64,000 nucleotides of DNA from Sphingomonas sp. M1-B02 (GTDB lineage Bacteria; Pseudomonadota; Alphaproteobacteria; Sphingomonadales; Sphingomonadaceae). Positions 43,098 to 51,994 of the stretch are shown here, piece after piece. The stretch covers positions 1,240,001 to 1,304,000 of the forward strand of contig NZ_CP110679.1 in NCBI RefSeq assembly GCF_026167525.1, given 5' to 3'. The notes beneath the pieces are model-generated. The model was not told the DNA's origin, ran no database searches, and was given only the letters and a program-made list of their open reading frames with translations. Numbering within the stretch: the first letter of the stretch is position 1; each line of letters begins with the position of its first letter. Position numbers and translations under genes: made by a program.

Positions 43098-43580
43098 TTA
43101 CTTGCGCTGACCCGGCCAGCTCACTTTATCGCCGGGGGAAATGCCAAGCTCCGCCGATCGCCCGGCCGCGATCTCCAGAACGGCCGCGATGGGCTCTCCC
43201 GACCGGATATGATCCTCCACCAGAGGCACCGCATTTTCCGCGATCCGTGCAATCGTGCCGTCCGCCCGGATAAAAATTATGTCGATCGGAATCGGCACAT
43301 TCTTCATCCAGAAGCTTGCTTCCCTAGGGGCGCCGCCCTCGGGCGGATACGGCGCGAACAGCATTCCGCCGTCGGCGGCCAGGCTGGTGCGATACATCAG
43401 CCCCTGGCGCTGTTTGGCCTCGGTCTCGGCCAGGTCGACGTTGAACCTGTGCTCGCCCGTGGCCGTATGCACCGTGACGACCACCTTCGCGGCGACCGCA
43501 GTTTCTCCCGCAACCGCGCTGCCGCCGCCCTGGCAAGCGCCAAGCGTCAGCAGACCTGCGACGATGATCCCGCGTCGCAC
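43098..43580 (-). CDS. DUF192 lipoprotein (first copy)
   Basis: 160 residues: lipobox LLTLGAC with Cys16, then the DUF192 domain with LAETEAKQRQGLMYRTSLAA, GGMLFAPYPPEGGAPREASF followed by WMKNVPIPIDIIFI, and AVLEIAAGRSAELGISPGDK. DUF192 proteins are small beta-barrel proteins of unknown function. Two bases separate it from a second copy upstream; they are clearly a tandem duplication. Confidence 0.9.
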   Translation of the reverse strand: MRRGIIVAGLLTLGACQGGGSAVAGETAVAAKVVVTVHTATGEHRFNVDLAETEAKQRQGLMYRTSLAADGGMLFAPYPPEGGAPREASFWMKNVPIPIDIIFIRADGTIARIAENAVPLVEDHIRSGEPIAAVLEIAAGRSAELGISPGDKVSWPGQRK

Positions 43581-43582
43581 GC

Positions 43583-44086
43583 TTATTTCCCCTGGCTCGG
43601 CCAGGTCACCTTATCCCCCGGCGCGATACCCAGTTCGGCTGCCCTGCCGCCCAGTATCTCCAGCACCGCGCTAACCGGCTCGCCCGATTTAACCGGCGCT
43701 TCCGAATAAGGCACGGTGTTCTCCGCGATCGCCGCGATCGAACCGTCGGGGCGTATGAAGAGAATGTCGAGCGCGGTCGGCGTATTCTTCATCCAGAAGC
43801 TCGCTTCGCGCGGTCCGCCACCCTCCGCCGGATAGGGCGTGAAGATCATGCCTCCGTCCGGCGCCAGATCGGTGCGGAACATCAGCCCCCGCTCCTGCTC
43901 GGCCGCGGTGCGCGCGACGTCGACGTTGAACAGCTTCGGCCCGGCGCTGGTCTGGACGGTAACCGCGAGCTTGCCCGCGACGGTTTCTACGCCGGCAGCA
44001 TTCGCGCCGGTATCGCCATTGCATGCGCTCGACATGAGCAGCATCGTGGCAGCCAGGGCCGCCATCATCGTACGCTTCACGATCAT
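43583..44086 (-). CDS. DUF192 lipoprotein (second copy)
   Basis: 167 residues: lipobox LLMSSAC, then the DUF192 domain with ARTAAEQERGLMFRTDLAPD, GGMIFTPYPAEGG, FWMKNTPTALDILFIRPDGS and AVLEILGGRAAELGIAPGDK. It is roughly two-thirds identical by eye to the downstream copy in the domain, with more divergent signal and linker regions. Four bases separate it from the cold-shock gene. Function unknown. Confidence 0.9.
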   Translation of the reverse strand: MIVKRTMMAALAATMLLMSSACNGDTGANAAGVETVAGKLAVTVQTSAGPKLFNVDVARTAAEQERGLMFRTDLAPDGGMIFTPYPAEGGGPREASFWMKNTPTALDILFIRPDGSIAAIAENTVPYSEAPVKSGEPVSAVLEILGGRAAELGIAPGDKVTWPSQGK

Positions 44087-44090
44087 CGTC

Positions 44091-44675
44091 TCAGCTGGTC
44101 CTTTCGACCTCTACCGCGAGAGGCCCCTTATCGCCTTCGACGATGCGTGCCTGCAACGGCTCGCCGGGCTCGACTTCGTCGACTCCGGCACGGCGCAACG
44201 TCTCCATATGGACGAATATATCCGCCGAGTCGGCATCGCGCACCAGGAATCCGTAGCCCTTGAGCCGATTGAACCATTTGACCGTGACTGCCTCGAAAGG
44301 TCCGGCATCGACGATCAGCCTCAGCCGATCGCCGCGCTCGCTCTGCCGCTTGGGCGGCTCGACCGCTTCGCTCAGGTCGATCGACCGTATCGCCTTGGCC
44401 TGCAGCCCGCGCTGCCGGTGTACGGCGACGCATTCGACTCGCGCGCCTTCGGGCAGGCTGCGCCTGCCATGCTCCTGAAGCACGGTGAAGTGGATCAGGA
44501 TATCGCCGGCTTCGGGCCCGTCGGCTACCAGAAAGCCGAACCCGCGGGTCACGTCGAACCATTTTACCACGCCGGAATAGACCTGACCCTCCGACGCGTC
44601 ATCCGCATCGAAGCCTTGCCTCTGCGACGGTGCGACGGCAAAGTCGCTGGACGCAAGCTGTGGGTCAGCACGCAT
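44091..44675 (-). CDS. double cold-shock-domain protein
   Basis: 194 residues with two cold-shock domains: residues about 32-98 ([20 protein letters not shown] ... [17 protein letters not shown]) and 124-190 ([20 protein letters not shown] ... [17 protein letters not shown]). Each keeps the aromatic RNA-binding motifs KWF, GFGFL/GYGFL and DI-H. The ATG at 44675 has GGGGGA seven bases upstream. Double-domain proteins of this type are common in alphaproteobacteria and are likely RNA chaperones. Confidence 0.9.
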   Translation of the reverse strand: MRADPQLASSDFAVAPSQRQGFDADDASEGQVYSGVVKWFDVTRGFGFLVADGPEAGDILIHFTVLQEHGRRSLPEGARVECVAVHRQRGLQAKAIRSIDLSEAVEPPKRQSERGDRLRLIVDAGPFEAVTVKWFNRLKGYGFLVRDADSADIFVHMETLRRAGVDEVEPGEPLQARIVEGDKGPLAVEVERTS

Positions 44676-44740
44676 AGTCGTTTCCCCCAAGGATCGATGC
44701 TAACACAGGCTTGTCCTAAAATGGAATCGCTTTGTGCGGC

Positions 44741-45283
44741 TCAGTCCCGATACGGGTCGAGCAGCGATTCGACCTCGTCGCCGGGCGCCATCCGGACGAT
44801 CGTGCGTGACAATGTAAGACCGTGTCCGGCACGCAGCATTGCCGCGAGATGCTTCTGCTGCAGCGGTGCGTCCGCCGCCTCGCGGGCAAAGGGGCCGATC
44901 CGCTTGCGCCGCGCAAATGCCACCGCACTCGCCGCCACATCCGCCTCGACCACGGGGGCGACAGCCTCAGCATCCTCGGTCCGGATCCCGGCATGGCGCA
45001 GCGCCTCGCTAACCCGCCGCGCGCCCAACCCGCGCCGCCCCATCGCTCCTGCCTTCGATTCGGCGAACAGCCGGTCGTTGACATAGCCCAGGTCCGCCAT
45101 ACGCTGGGCCAGCGCCACGGTGTCCGCCGCCTTCTCATCGGCCCAGCCGCGCTCGCGAATCTTGCGGCGCAGATAATCGGACAATTTCGCCCGAGTCGTC
45201 GCATAGCGCTCTACGTAACGCAGCGCGAACCGGTCGAGATCGGCTGCCGTGAGCGGGGGGAGGATGCGGGATGGACGGGGCAT
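44741..45283 (-). CDS. recX: RecX-family regulatory protein
   Basis: 180 residues, the family length. Three-helix repeats appear as LDRFALRYVERYATTRAKLS with DYLRRKIRERGW, DLGYVNDRLFAESKAGAMGR with RGLGARRVSEALRHAGI, and a divergent third one. RecX modulates RecA filaments. recA is not nearby, which is normal in the group. The start MPRPSRILPPLTAADLDRFA fits relatives; the open frame further upstream runs antisense to the next gene. Confidence 0.85.
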   Translation of the reverse strand: MPRPSRILPPLTAADLDRFALRYVERYATTRAKLSDYLRRKIRERGWADEKAADTVALAQRMADLGYVNDRLFAESKAGAMGRRGLGARRVSEALRHAGIRTEDAEAVAPVVEADVAASAVAFARRKRIGPFAREAADAPLQQKHLAAMLRAGHGLTLSRTIVRMAPGDEVESLLDPYRD

Positions 45284-45398
45284 GCGCCATGATTGTGCCA
45301 CAGTAGCAACCGATTTTGAACGACAGTGCGTAGCAGAGCGGACGGCATATTTTTGCACGGACGACGCCTGGGGCTGCGGCGCGCAGGGCAGAGAAAGA

Positions 45399-47168
45399 AT
45401 GGAATTGGACGTTTCGGTATCGCTCGAAAGCAAGGCGGAAGCGGCAAAGCTCGCCCCCACGCCGACCGAGGACCGCCTGCCGCGTCGTCTCGCCGACTTC
45501 GCCACGCTTGGCGAAGCGCTGGATTATGCCGCCAAGGGCGCGCGCGGCCTGAATTTCCACGATGCCCGCGGCAATCTGGTGCGTCCCTATCGCTTCGCCG
45601 AGCTTAGGGCAGACGCGCTGGCGCAGGCCGATCGTCTGATCGCCGCCGGCGTAAAGCCGCTCGATCGCATCGCGTTGATCGCGGAGACCGGACCGGAGTT
45701 CGCATCGCTGTTCTTCGGCGTCGTCTATGCGGGCGCCTGGCCGGTGCCGCTGCCGCTGCCCACCTCGTTCGGCGGCGCGCAATCCTATATCGATCAGCTC
45801 CGCGTCCAGCTCGACAGCTGCGATCCGACGATGCTGATCTATCCGCCGGAGATCGGGGCGATGTGCGCGGAAGCTGCGCGCGTCTCGAACGTCGAGGGGA
45901 TCGACTGGTCCGAATTCGTCACGCGCGATGCCCTTGGGGCAGTCCTCCCCCAGGCCGCGACCGACGACATCGCCTATCTGCAATATTCCAGCGGCTCGAC
46001 TCGCTTCCCGCACGGTGTCGCCATAACCCATGGCGCACTGCTCTCGAATCTCGCCGCGCACTCGATCGGGATGCAGGTCGAGGAGGGCGATCGCTGCGTG
46101 TCCTGGCTGCCCTGGTATCATGACATGGGGCTGGTCGGCTGCCTGCTCTCGCCGATCGCAAACCAGGTCTCGACCGATTATCTCAAGACCGAGGATTTCG
46201 CCCGCCGCCCGCTCGCCTGGCTCGATCTGATCAGCCGCAACCCCGGCACCACGCTCAGCTACTCGCCGACCTTCGGCTACGATATCTGCGCGCGCCGCAT
46301 GTCGAGCCAGACCAAGGCGAGCGACCGCTTCGATCTCTCGCGCTGGCGGGTCGCCGGAAACGGCGCCGACATGATCCGCCCCGACGTGATGCAGTCCTTC
46401 GTCGACGCCTTCGCCGATGCCGGGTTCAAGGCGTCGGCCTTCCTGCCGAGCTACGGTCTCGCCGAGGCAACCCTCGCCGTGTCGATCATGCCCCCGGGCG
46501 AAGGCATCGTCGTCGAGCTCGTCGAGGAAACCCAGCTTTCGGGCGGCGCCTCGCGCGCCGATCGCCCGCAGCGTTTCCGCGCCATCGTCAATTGCGGCAA
46601 GCCCGCGCGCGACATGGTGATCGAAGTCCGCGAGGAAGACGGCACCCCGCTTCCCGAGCGCGCGATCGGCAAGGTCTGGTGCAAGGGCCCGTCGGTGATG
46701 GTGGGCTATTTCCGCGATCAGGAATCGACCGACGCCTGCCTGGTCGACGGCTGGCTCGATACCGGCGATATGGGCTATCTGTCGGATGGCTACATCTACA
46801 TCGTCGGCCGCGCCAAGGACATGATCATCATCAACGGCCGCAACCATTGGCCGCAGGATATCGAATGGGCGGTCGAGCAGCTGCCCGGCTTCAAGCAGGG
46901 CGACATCGCCGCCTTCGCGATCACCACCCCCGGCGGCGAAGAGACCCCCGCCGTTCTAGTCCAGTGTCGTACGTCCGACGAGGCGGAGCGCGTGCGCCTG
47001 CGGGATGAGATCCGCGAGCGGGTCCGCTCGGTCACTGGGATGAACTGCGTGATAGAACTGGTCCCCCCCCGGACCCTGCCGCGCACCAGCTCGGGCAAGC
47101 TCAGCCGCGCCAAGGCCCGCAACCTGTATCTCAACGGCGACATCAAGCCCTACGACCTGGCAGCCTGA
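45399..47168 (+). CDS. fatty-acyl-AMP ligase
   Basis: ANL-superfamily adenylating enzyme, 589 residues. Motifs: IAYLQYSSGSTRFPHGVAIT (A3, with His in place of the usual Lys of PKG), WLPWYHDMGLVGCLLSPI, RWRVAGNGADMIRPDVMQSF, FLPSYGLAEATLAVS, GWLDTGDMGYLSDGYIYIVG followed by RAKDMIIINGRN, and C-terminal RTSSGKLSRAKAR with the catalytic Lys. The HDMGL and NGA motifs mark FAALs, which pass acyl-adenylates to carrier proteins rather than CoA. No acyl carrier or synthase gene is adjacent; the product is unknown. Start chosen at MELDVSVSLESK with GAGAAAGA upstream. Confidence 0.88.
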   Translation: MELDVSVSLESKAEAAKLAPTPTEDRLPRRLADFATLGEALDYAAKGARGLNFHDARGNLVRPYRFAELRADALAQADRLIAAGVKPLDRIALIAETGPEFASLFFGVVYAGAWPVPLPLPTSFGGAQSYIDQLRVQLDSCDPTMLIYPPEIGAMCAEAARVSNVEGIDWSEFVTRDALGAVLPQAATDDIAYLQYSSGSTRFPHGVAITHGALLSNLAAHSIGMQVEEGDRCVSWLPWYHDMGLVGCLLSPIANQVSTDYLKTEDFARRPLAWLDLISRNPGTTLSYSPTFGYDICARRMSSQTKASDRFDLSRWRVAGNGADMIRPDVMQSFVDAFADAGFKASAFLPSYGLAEATLAVSIMPPGEGIVVELVEETQLSGGASRADRPQRFRAIVNCGKPARDMVIEVREEDGTPLPERAIGKVWCKGPSVMVGYFRDQESTDACLVDGWLDTGDMGYLSDGYIYIVGRAKDMIIINGRNHWPQDIEWAVEQLPGFKQGDIAAFAITTPGGEETPAVLVQCRTSDEAERVRLRDEIRERVRSVTGMNCVIELVPPRTLPRTSSGKLSRAKARNLYLNGDIKPYDLAA

Positions 47169-47259
47169 ACCCCGCGGATCGGCGTAGGACGTGAGAATTT
47201 TCGGTCATATTCCCCCGGGCCTAACCTCTCGCTAACCTCCGCCAGGTTATCCTTGTCCG

Positions 47260-49617
47260 GTGACTAGTCAGATTACCTCGCAATTCGCCAAGCCACGCAT
47301 CGACGCGCGCGCGCTGCTCGGCCTGTACGACCCCGCGGATACCACCGATTGGGGCCCAATTCGCGCGGCCCAACTCCACGCCGGCAGCCAGCTCGCGCTT
47401 TTCATGCTGGCGGCTAATCTGGTCGGCGCGCTGCTGGTCACAATGATTCTCGCGCCGGTGGTGCCGCTATGGCAAATGGCAAGCTGGAGCGCGCTAGTCG
47501 CAGCGGTGGGCTGCGCGGTCGCGTTCCGGCGCCTGTCGAAGCGACATCGTGCCGCCGTCAATGCGACGCTCCGCGACGTGCAGGATACCGTGCTCGACGG
47601 CATTGCGCTCGGTGCGGTCTGGTCGATTCCCACGCTCGCATTCGGTCACCTCGCGAACGCCAACGCGGCGCTCGGACTGTGGATCGTGCTTTCTTTGCTC
47701 ATGACCGCATCGGCAGTGGCGATGGCCGCACTGCCGCTCGCGACGATAACCTTCGTAACGATCGTCGGCGCTTCTATCGTGACGACCCTCGGGCTGGTCG
47801 CCTCGCCGGTACTCGCAGGCGCCGGAGCGATCTTCACCGTCCTGCTGGCCATGTCGACCTACGGTCGCGGCAAGGCGCTGGTAGTCATCCGCGCGAGCGA
47901 GATCGCGCTGGCCGAACGCGACGAGACGGTGAGCCTGCTCCTGCGCGAAACCGAGGAACATGCCGCCGACTGGCTTTGGGAGATCGACGCGCAGCGCCGA
48001 GTGAAGCGCGCCAATTCGCGATTCGCCGTGTCGCTCGGCGTCGATCCGAAGACGATCAACGGCACGCCCTTCCTTCAGGTGCTAGCCGGTCCGACCTGGG
48101 AAGCCGGCAACTTCGCCGCCGGACTCCGCGATCTGGCCGAGAAACTGAAGGTTCGCGAACCGTTCCACGATCTGCTGCTTCCGGTGCAGGTCAATGGCGA
48201 CGAGCGTTGGTGGGAGATGTCGGCATCGCCGCGCTTCGACGAGGGCGGCGCCTTCATGGGCTTCCGCGGCGTGGGCTCGGACGTCACCGAGGCGCGCAAG
48301 TCGGCCGACAAGATCAACAAGATGGCGCGGTTCGATACGCTCACCGGCCTGCCCAATCGCCTGCTGATTAACGAGGCGCTCGTCCGCGCGATGGCCGATT
48401 CCGAAAAATGGGGATCGCGCTGCGCCTTCATGATGATCGATCTCGATCGCTTCAAGGCAGTCAACGACACACTTGGCCACCCGATCGGCGATCGCCTGCT
48501 CGGCCGCGTCTCCGAACGGCTCAAATATCTCATGTCGGACAATGAGATGATCGGACGGCTCGGCGGCGATGAATTCGCCGTCGTCGTCCGCGACGCCAGC
48601 GACACCCAACGCACCGAAGCGCTCGCCCAGACGATCATCGACGCGCTGTCCAAACCCTATGAAGTCGATCAGCACACCCTCTATATCGGCTGCTCGGTCG
48701 GGCTTGCGGTCGGCCCGCGCGACGGCCGCACCGCGGAAATGCTGATCCGTTCGGCCGATCTCGCGCTCTATCGCTCGAAGGATGCCGGCGGTGGCGTTTT
48801 CCATTCCTACGAGCCCCAACTCCACATGGCCGCCGAAGAGCGCCGTGTCCTCGAAATCGCCCTGCGTCAGGCAGTCGAAAAGGGCGAGATGCACCTCAAC
48901 TACCAGCCGGTCGTCGATGCCGCCTCGGGCAAGCTCACCGGGTTCGAAGCGCTGCTGCGCTGGACGCATCCCGAAATGGGGAACATCTCCCCAGCCAAGT
49001 TCGTGCCGCTCGCCGAAGAGGCGCGGTTGATCGGCCCGATCGGCGAGTGGGTCCTCCGTACGGCGTGCGACGAGGCTGCCCGCTGGGAATCGCCAGCGCG
49101 CGTCGCGGTCAATGTCAGCCCCGAACAGCTGCTCAACCCCTCGTTCGTCAACGTCGTCGCGCAGGCGCTGGCGCAGTCGGGCCTACCCGCCAATCGCCTC
49201 GAGCTCGAAGTGACCGAGAGCGTGTTCATGCGCGAGGGCACCACCGCGATCCAGGTGCTCGAGAAGATCCTCGATCTCGGCATCCGTCTGAGCCTCGACG
49301 ATTTCGGCACCGGCTATTCCTCATTGGGCTATCTCGCCCACACCCGCTTTTCGTCGATCAAGATCGACCGCAGCTTCGTCCAGAGCGCGTCGAAAGGGGT
49401 CAAGGAGGCGATCGCGATCATCCGCGCCGTCGTCGCGCTCGCCGACAGCCTCGGCATGGCCACCACAGCGGAAGGCGTCGAGACCGAAGAGGAGCATCTG
49501 ATGATCCAGAAGCTCGGTTGCACGAAGGTCCAGGGCTATTATTTCGGCCGGCCCCTCCCGGTTCTGGAGGCACGCGCGCTCACGGTGCGCCCGGCCGAAG
49601 GAAGCGTCGCCGCCTGA
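47260..49617 (+). CDS. membrane GGDEF-EAL cyclic-di-GMP protein
   Basis: 785 residues, GTG start. Membrane part to about residue 205 with five or six hydrophobic segments, then a short linker, a PAS/PAC-like domain (HAADWLWEIDAQRRVKRANS; VGSDVTEARK), a GGDEF domain with intact RLGGDEFAVVVRD (about residue 434) and an EAL domain with GFEALLRWTHPE (about 562), EVTESVFM and DDFGTGYSSLGYL. Both catalytic motifs are intact, so synthesis and breakdown of c-di-GMP are possible. The I-site RxxD is not evident before GGDEF. Stands alone. Confidence 0.93.
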   Translation: MTSQITSQFAKPRIDARALLGLYDPADTTDWGPIRAAQLHAGSQLALFMLAANLVGALLVTMILAPVVPLWQMASWSALVAAVGCAVAFRRLSKRHRAAVNATLRDVQDTVLDGIALGAVWSIPTLAFGHLANANAALGLWIVLSLLMTASAVAMAALPLATITFVTIVGASIVTTLGLVASPVLAGAGAIFTVLLAMSTYGRGKALVVIRASEIALAERDETVSLLLRETEEHAADWLWEIDAQRRVKRANSRFAVSLGVDPKTINGTPFLQVLAGPTWEAGNFAAGLRDLAEKLKVREPFHDLLLPVQVNGDERWWEMSASPRFDEGGAFMGFRGVGSDVTEARKSADKINKMARFDTLTGLPNRLLINEALVRAMADSEKWGSRCAFMMIDLDRFKAVNDTLGHPIGDRLLGRVSERLKYLMSDNEMIGRLGGDEFAVVVRDASDTQRTEALAQTIIDALSKPYEVDQHTLYIGCSVGLAVGPRDGRTAEMLIRSADLALYRSKDAGGGVFHSYEPQLHMAAEERRVLEIALRQAVEKGEMHLNYQPVVDAASGKLTGFEALLRWTHPEMGNISPAKFVPLAEEARLIGPIGEWVLRTACDEAARWESPARVAVNVSPEQLLNPSFVNVVAQALAQSGLPANRLELEVTESVFMREGTTAIQVLEKILDLGIRLSLDDFGTGYSSLGYLAHTRFSSIKIDRSFVQSASKGVKEAIAIIRAVVALADSLGMATTAEGVETEEEHLMIQKLGCTKVQGYYFGRPLPVLEARALTVRPAEGSVAA

Positions 49618-49717
49618 GCCAAGCGCCCGAGCTGCGGCCTGCGTCGTGGCATGTTTCAGGCAGATGCTGTGCGCTCTTGCCCGAATCCCAACCCCAAGCT
49701 ACATCCGCGCACCGCAT

Positions 49718-49794
49718 AGGGGCGTAGCTCAGTTGGTTAGAGCGTCGGTCTCCAAAACCGAAGGCCCTCGGTTCGAATCCGAGCGCCCCTGCCA
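49718..49794 (+). tRNA. tRNA-Trp (anticodon CCA)
   Basis: 77 bases. Acceptor stem AGGGGCG/CGCCCCT, D arm with AGCTCAGTTGGTTAGAGC, anticodon loop CTCCAAA with CCA, T arm CTCGGTTCGAATCCGAG, discriminator G and encoded CCA. tRNA-Trp upstream of secE-nusG is a widespread bacterial arrangement; here two genes separate it from secE. Confidence 0.98.
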
Positions 49795-49824
49795 TTTTCC
49801 CCAGTCTGCCGTCCGGAGACGCTC

Positions 49825-50403
49825 ATGTTCCGCGCAATGTACGACTGGGTCCTGCGCATGTCGCATCATCGCCACGCGATGCGCACTTTGGCCGCGGTTT
49901 CGTTCGCCGAAAGCAGCTTTTTCCCGATTCCGCCCGATGCGATGCTCGTCCCCATGGTGCTCGCGCGCCGCGACCAGGCCTATCGCATCGCCGCCGTCTG
50001 CACCGTCGCCTCGATCCTCGGCGGCATTTTCGGCTATGCGATCGGCTATTTCCTGTGGGACAGCGTCGGCCAGGGACTGGTTCGGCTCTACCATATGGAG
50101 AGCAAGATCGAGACGCTGCGCCACGGCTACGACCAATATGGCGCCGCGATCATCCTGCTGAAGGGGCTCACGCCGATCCCGTTCAAGCTGGTCACGCTCG
50201 CCAGCGGGTTCTTCGCCTTCAACTTCCCGCTATTCGTCATCCTCGCAACCATCACCCGCGCAGCGCGTTTCTTCATCATCGCGGCCTTGCTGAAACGTTT
50301 CGGCGAGCCGGTGCAGGCGTTCATCGAAAAACGCTTGAACCTGTTCGCCTGGATCTTTCTAGCATTGCTGGTTGGCGGCTTCGCACTGATCGCGTTGATT
50401 TAG
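49825..50403 (+). CDS. YqaA-family (DedA/SNARE-associated) membrane protein
   Basis: 192 residues with about five hydrophobic segments. Motifs: SFAESSFFPIPPDAMLVPMV, GGIFGYAIGYFLWDSVG, and ILLKGLTPIPFKLVTLASGF followed by FAFNFPLF, which is the VTT-domain reentrant loop. The related DedA proteins are lipid transporters; YqaA's own role is unproven. It lies between tRNA-Trp and a small gene before secE. Confidence 0.9.
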   Translation: MFRAMYDWVLRMSHHRHAMRTLAAVSFAESSFFPIPPDAMLVPMVLARRDQAYRIAAVCTVASILGGIFGYAIGYFLWDSVGQGLVRLYHMESKIETLRHGYDQYGAAIILLKGLTPIPFKLVTLASGFFAFNFPLFVILATITRAARFFIIAALLKRFGEPVQAFIEKRLNLFAWIFLALLVGGFALIALI

Positions 50404-50505
50404 CCGTCGTTTGTCGTTACTTGGGCATGTTGCATTGCAGCATATTCTGAGCTAACAGGTTTCGGAGTGCACGCTGCATCGCGAGCATGGATTGAAGGGA
50501 ATATT

Positions 50506-50766
50506 ATGTTCAAGAAAATCGCGGTCATCGCCGCAGCAACCACGATGACCTTCGCCCCGCTTGCAGCACATGCCGCTTCGGCATCGTCGCTCAGCCTGCG
50601 CAATGCGCCGGCCGCACGCGCCGCGACGGTCGCGACCACCGAAGAGAGCAGCCTGGTACCGGGCAGCCCGCTCTTCCTCATCCTGGGCGTCGTCGGCATC
50701 GTCGCGCTGCTCGAGCTGACCGAAGTCATCAACATCTTCGGCGACGATTCGCCCGACAGCCCCTAA
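50506..50766 (+). CDS. small exported membrane protein, unknown function
   Basis: 86 residues. GAAGGGA precedes the ATG at 50506. The signal peptide MFKKIAVIAAATTMTFAPLA ends near AAHA; a single C-terminal membrane segment (LFLILGVVGIVALLELTEVI) is followed by an acidic end FGDDSPDSP. Similar short proteins occur in sphingomonads, but I know no function. A terminator follows. Confidence 0.78.
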   Translation: MFKKIAVIAAATTMTFAPLAAHAASASSLSLRNAPAARAATVATTEESSLVPGSPLFLILGVVGIVALLELTEVINIFGDDSPDSP

Positions 50767-50809
50767 CCGTTCCGGCCCGGGCCCACGGGCCCCGGCCAGC
50801 GAAGGAAAA

Positions 50810-50838
50810 GGCGTCCCGGCCCTGCCGGGGCGCCTTTT
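50810..50838 (+). terminator. intrinsic terminator
   Basis: GGCGTCCCGG pairs with CCGGGGCGCC (one T-G pair) around a 5-base loop and is followed by TTTT. It ends the small-membrane-protein transcript and insulates secE. Confidence 0.85.
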
Positions 50839-50880
50839 GCTCGTCCGCGCGCCCGCATGTCGCCTGCCCCGCCGCGCCGC

Positions 50881-50909
50881 TTGCCTTTCCCCCGGGCCGT
50901 CGCTAGATA
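50881..50909 (+). promoter_or_regulatory. candidate housekeeping promoter of secE-nusG
   Basis: TTGCCT (50881-50886), 17 bases, TAGATA (50904-50909). It is 110 bases before secE and after the preceding terminator. The -35 is good, the -10 is partial. Position makes it the best candidate. Confidence 0.45.
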
Positions 50910-51019
50910 CGATAGCCAATCCGACAGCGTGATGGAAAAGCGCCGGTTCCTTCCGAAGGACCGGGCAGCGGACCCATGCCCCGCTGGAGGGCGATCATTT
51001 TCAAAGCGAGAGCCGACAC

Positions 51020-51217
51020 GTGGCAAAGACCAGTCCCCTCGAATTCATGCGCCAGGTGCGCGCCGAGACCGCGAAGGTCGTCTGGCCGTCGCGCAAGGAA
51101 ACGATCATGACCGGCGTCATGGTGCTGATCATGGCCACGCTGCTGGGCCTGTTCTTCCTGGGGGTCGATTCGGTCTTCGACGCGCTGGTCCGCTTCCTCC
51201 TCTCGCTGGCCCAGTAA
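51020..51217 (+). CDS. secE: SecE, preprotein translocase subunit
   Basis: 65-residue single-span SecYEG subunit. The amphipathic helix SPLEFMRQVRAETAKVVWPS and RKETIMTGVMVLIMATLLGL membrane segment give the family pattern (EFxxQVrxExxKVxWPsrkET). Followed by nusG after 9 bases. Confidence 0.97.
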   Translation: MAKTSPLEFMRQVRAETAKVVWPSRKETIMTGVMVLIMATLLGLFFLGVDSVFDALVRFLLSLAQ

Positions 51218-51226
51218 GGAATTCCA

Positions 51227-51763
51227 ATGTCGCGCTGGTACATCATCCACGCTTATTCCGGCTTCGAGGGCAAGGTCCGCGACCAGATCATGGCCGACGC
51301 GACCCGCATGGGGCTCGAGCGCTTCGTGGAATCGGTCGAAGTGCCGACCGAGACTGTCACCGAGGTCCGCCGCGGCAAGAAGATCCAGTCCGAGCGCAAA
51401 TTCTTCCCCGGCTATGTGCTGGCGAAGCTCGACATGAACGACGACGTCTATCACCTCGTCAAGAACACCCCGAAAGTCACCGGCTTCCTGGGATCGATGG
51501 GCAAGCCCCAGCCGATCAGTGAAGGCGAGGCCGCGCGCATCCTGAACACCAAGGAAGAAGCCGCCGCCGCGCCGAAGCAGAAGGTCAGCGTCGACTTCGA
51601 CATCGGCGACACCGTCAAGGTCACCAACGGCAACTTCGCGACCTTCTCGGGCGTGGTCGAGGAGCTCGACTTCGACAAGAGCCGGGTCAAGGTCTCGATC
51701 TCGATCTTCGGCCGCGCGACCCCGCTGGAGTTGGGGTTCGAGGATGTCGAGCGCGTGAAGTAG
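51227..51763 (+). CDS. nusG: NusG, transcription elongation factor
   Basis: 178 residues. N-terminal NGN domain (WYIIHAYSGFEGKVRDQIMA; FFPGYVLAKLDMNDDVYHLV; NTPKVTGFLG) and C-terminal KOW domain (FDIGDTVKVTNGNFATFSGV). Couples RNA polymerase to Rho or ribosomes. In most bacteria rplK follows directly; here a terminator comes 28 bases later and rplK is 4.5 kb away. Confidence 0.98.
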   Translation: MSRWYIIHAYSGFEGKVRDQIMADATRMGLERFVESVEVPTETVTEVRRGKKIQSERKFFPGYVLAKLDMNDDVYHLVKNTPKVTGFLGSMGKPQPISEGEAARILNTKEEAAAAPKQKVSVDFDIGDTVKVTNGNFATFSGVVEELDFDKSRVKVSISIFGRATPLELGFEDVERVK

Positions 51764-51791
51764 GCTTTTCGCCTTTTGCTGGAATATGGGA

Positions 51792-51820
51792 GGCCGGGGT
51801 GGAAGCGCCCCGGCCTTTTT
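51792..51820 (+). terminator. intrinsic terminator after nusG
   Basis: GGCCGGGG and CCCCGGCC form a perfect 8-base stem with an 8-base loop, followed by TTTTT. It ends the secE-nusG transcript, so rplK-rplA must have a separate promoter. Confidence 0.9.
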
Positions 51821-51883
51821 CGTCGGCACCGACGGCTTCGCGCCCGGTTCGCGCCGTCGGCGGCTTGTTCGAAGATTCCAAGA

Positions 51884-51897
51884 AACGGACGTCCGTT
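51884..51897. promoter_or_regulatory. perfect 14-base palindrome AACGGACGTCCGTT
   Basis: A perfectly symmetric site of the kind bound by TetR-family repressors. It lies in the 230-base gap between nusG and the ArsR gene. No TetR gene or correctly placed target is adjacent, so it may be the remains of a lost gene or an operator for a distant regulator. Confidence 0.4.
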
Positions 51898-51994
51898 CAA
51901 ACCGAACCAAGGGGCGACGATCGGCCTGGACGGAAGCCGCGTGGGACGACTGCGATTGAGAGGATAGTTGCCTGACTAAAGAAGATGGCCGTCC

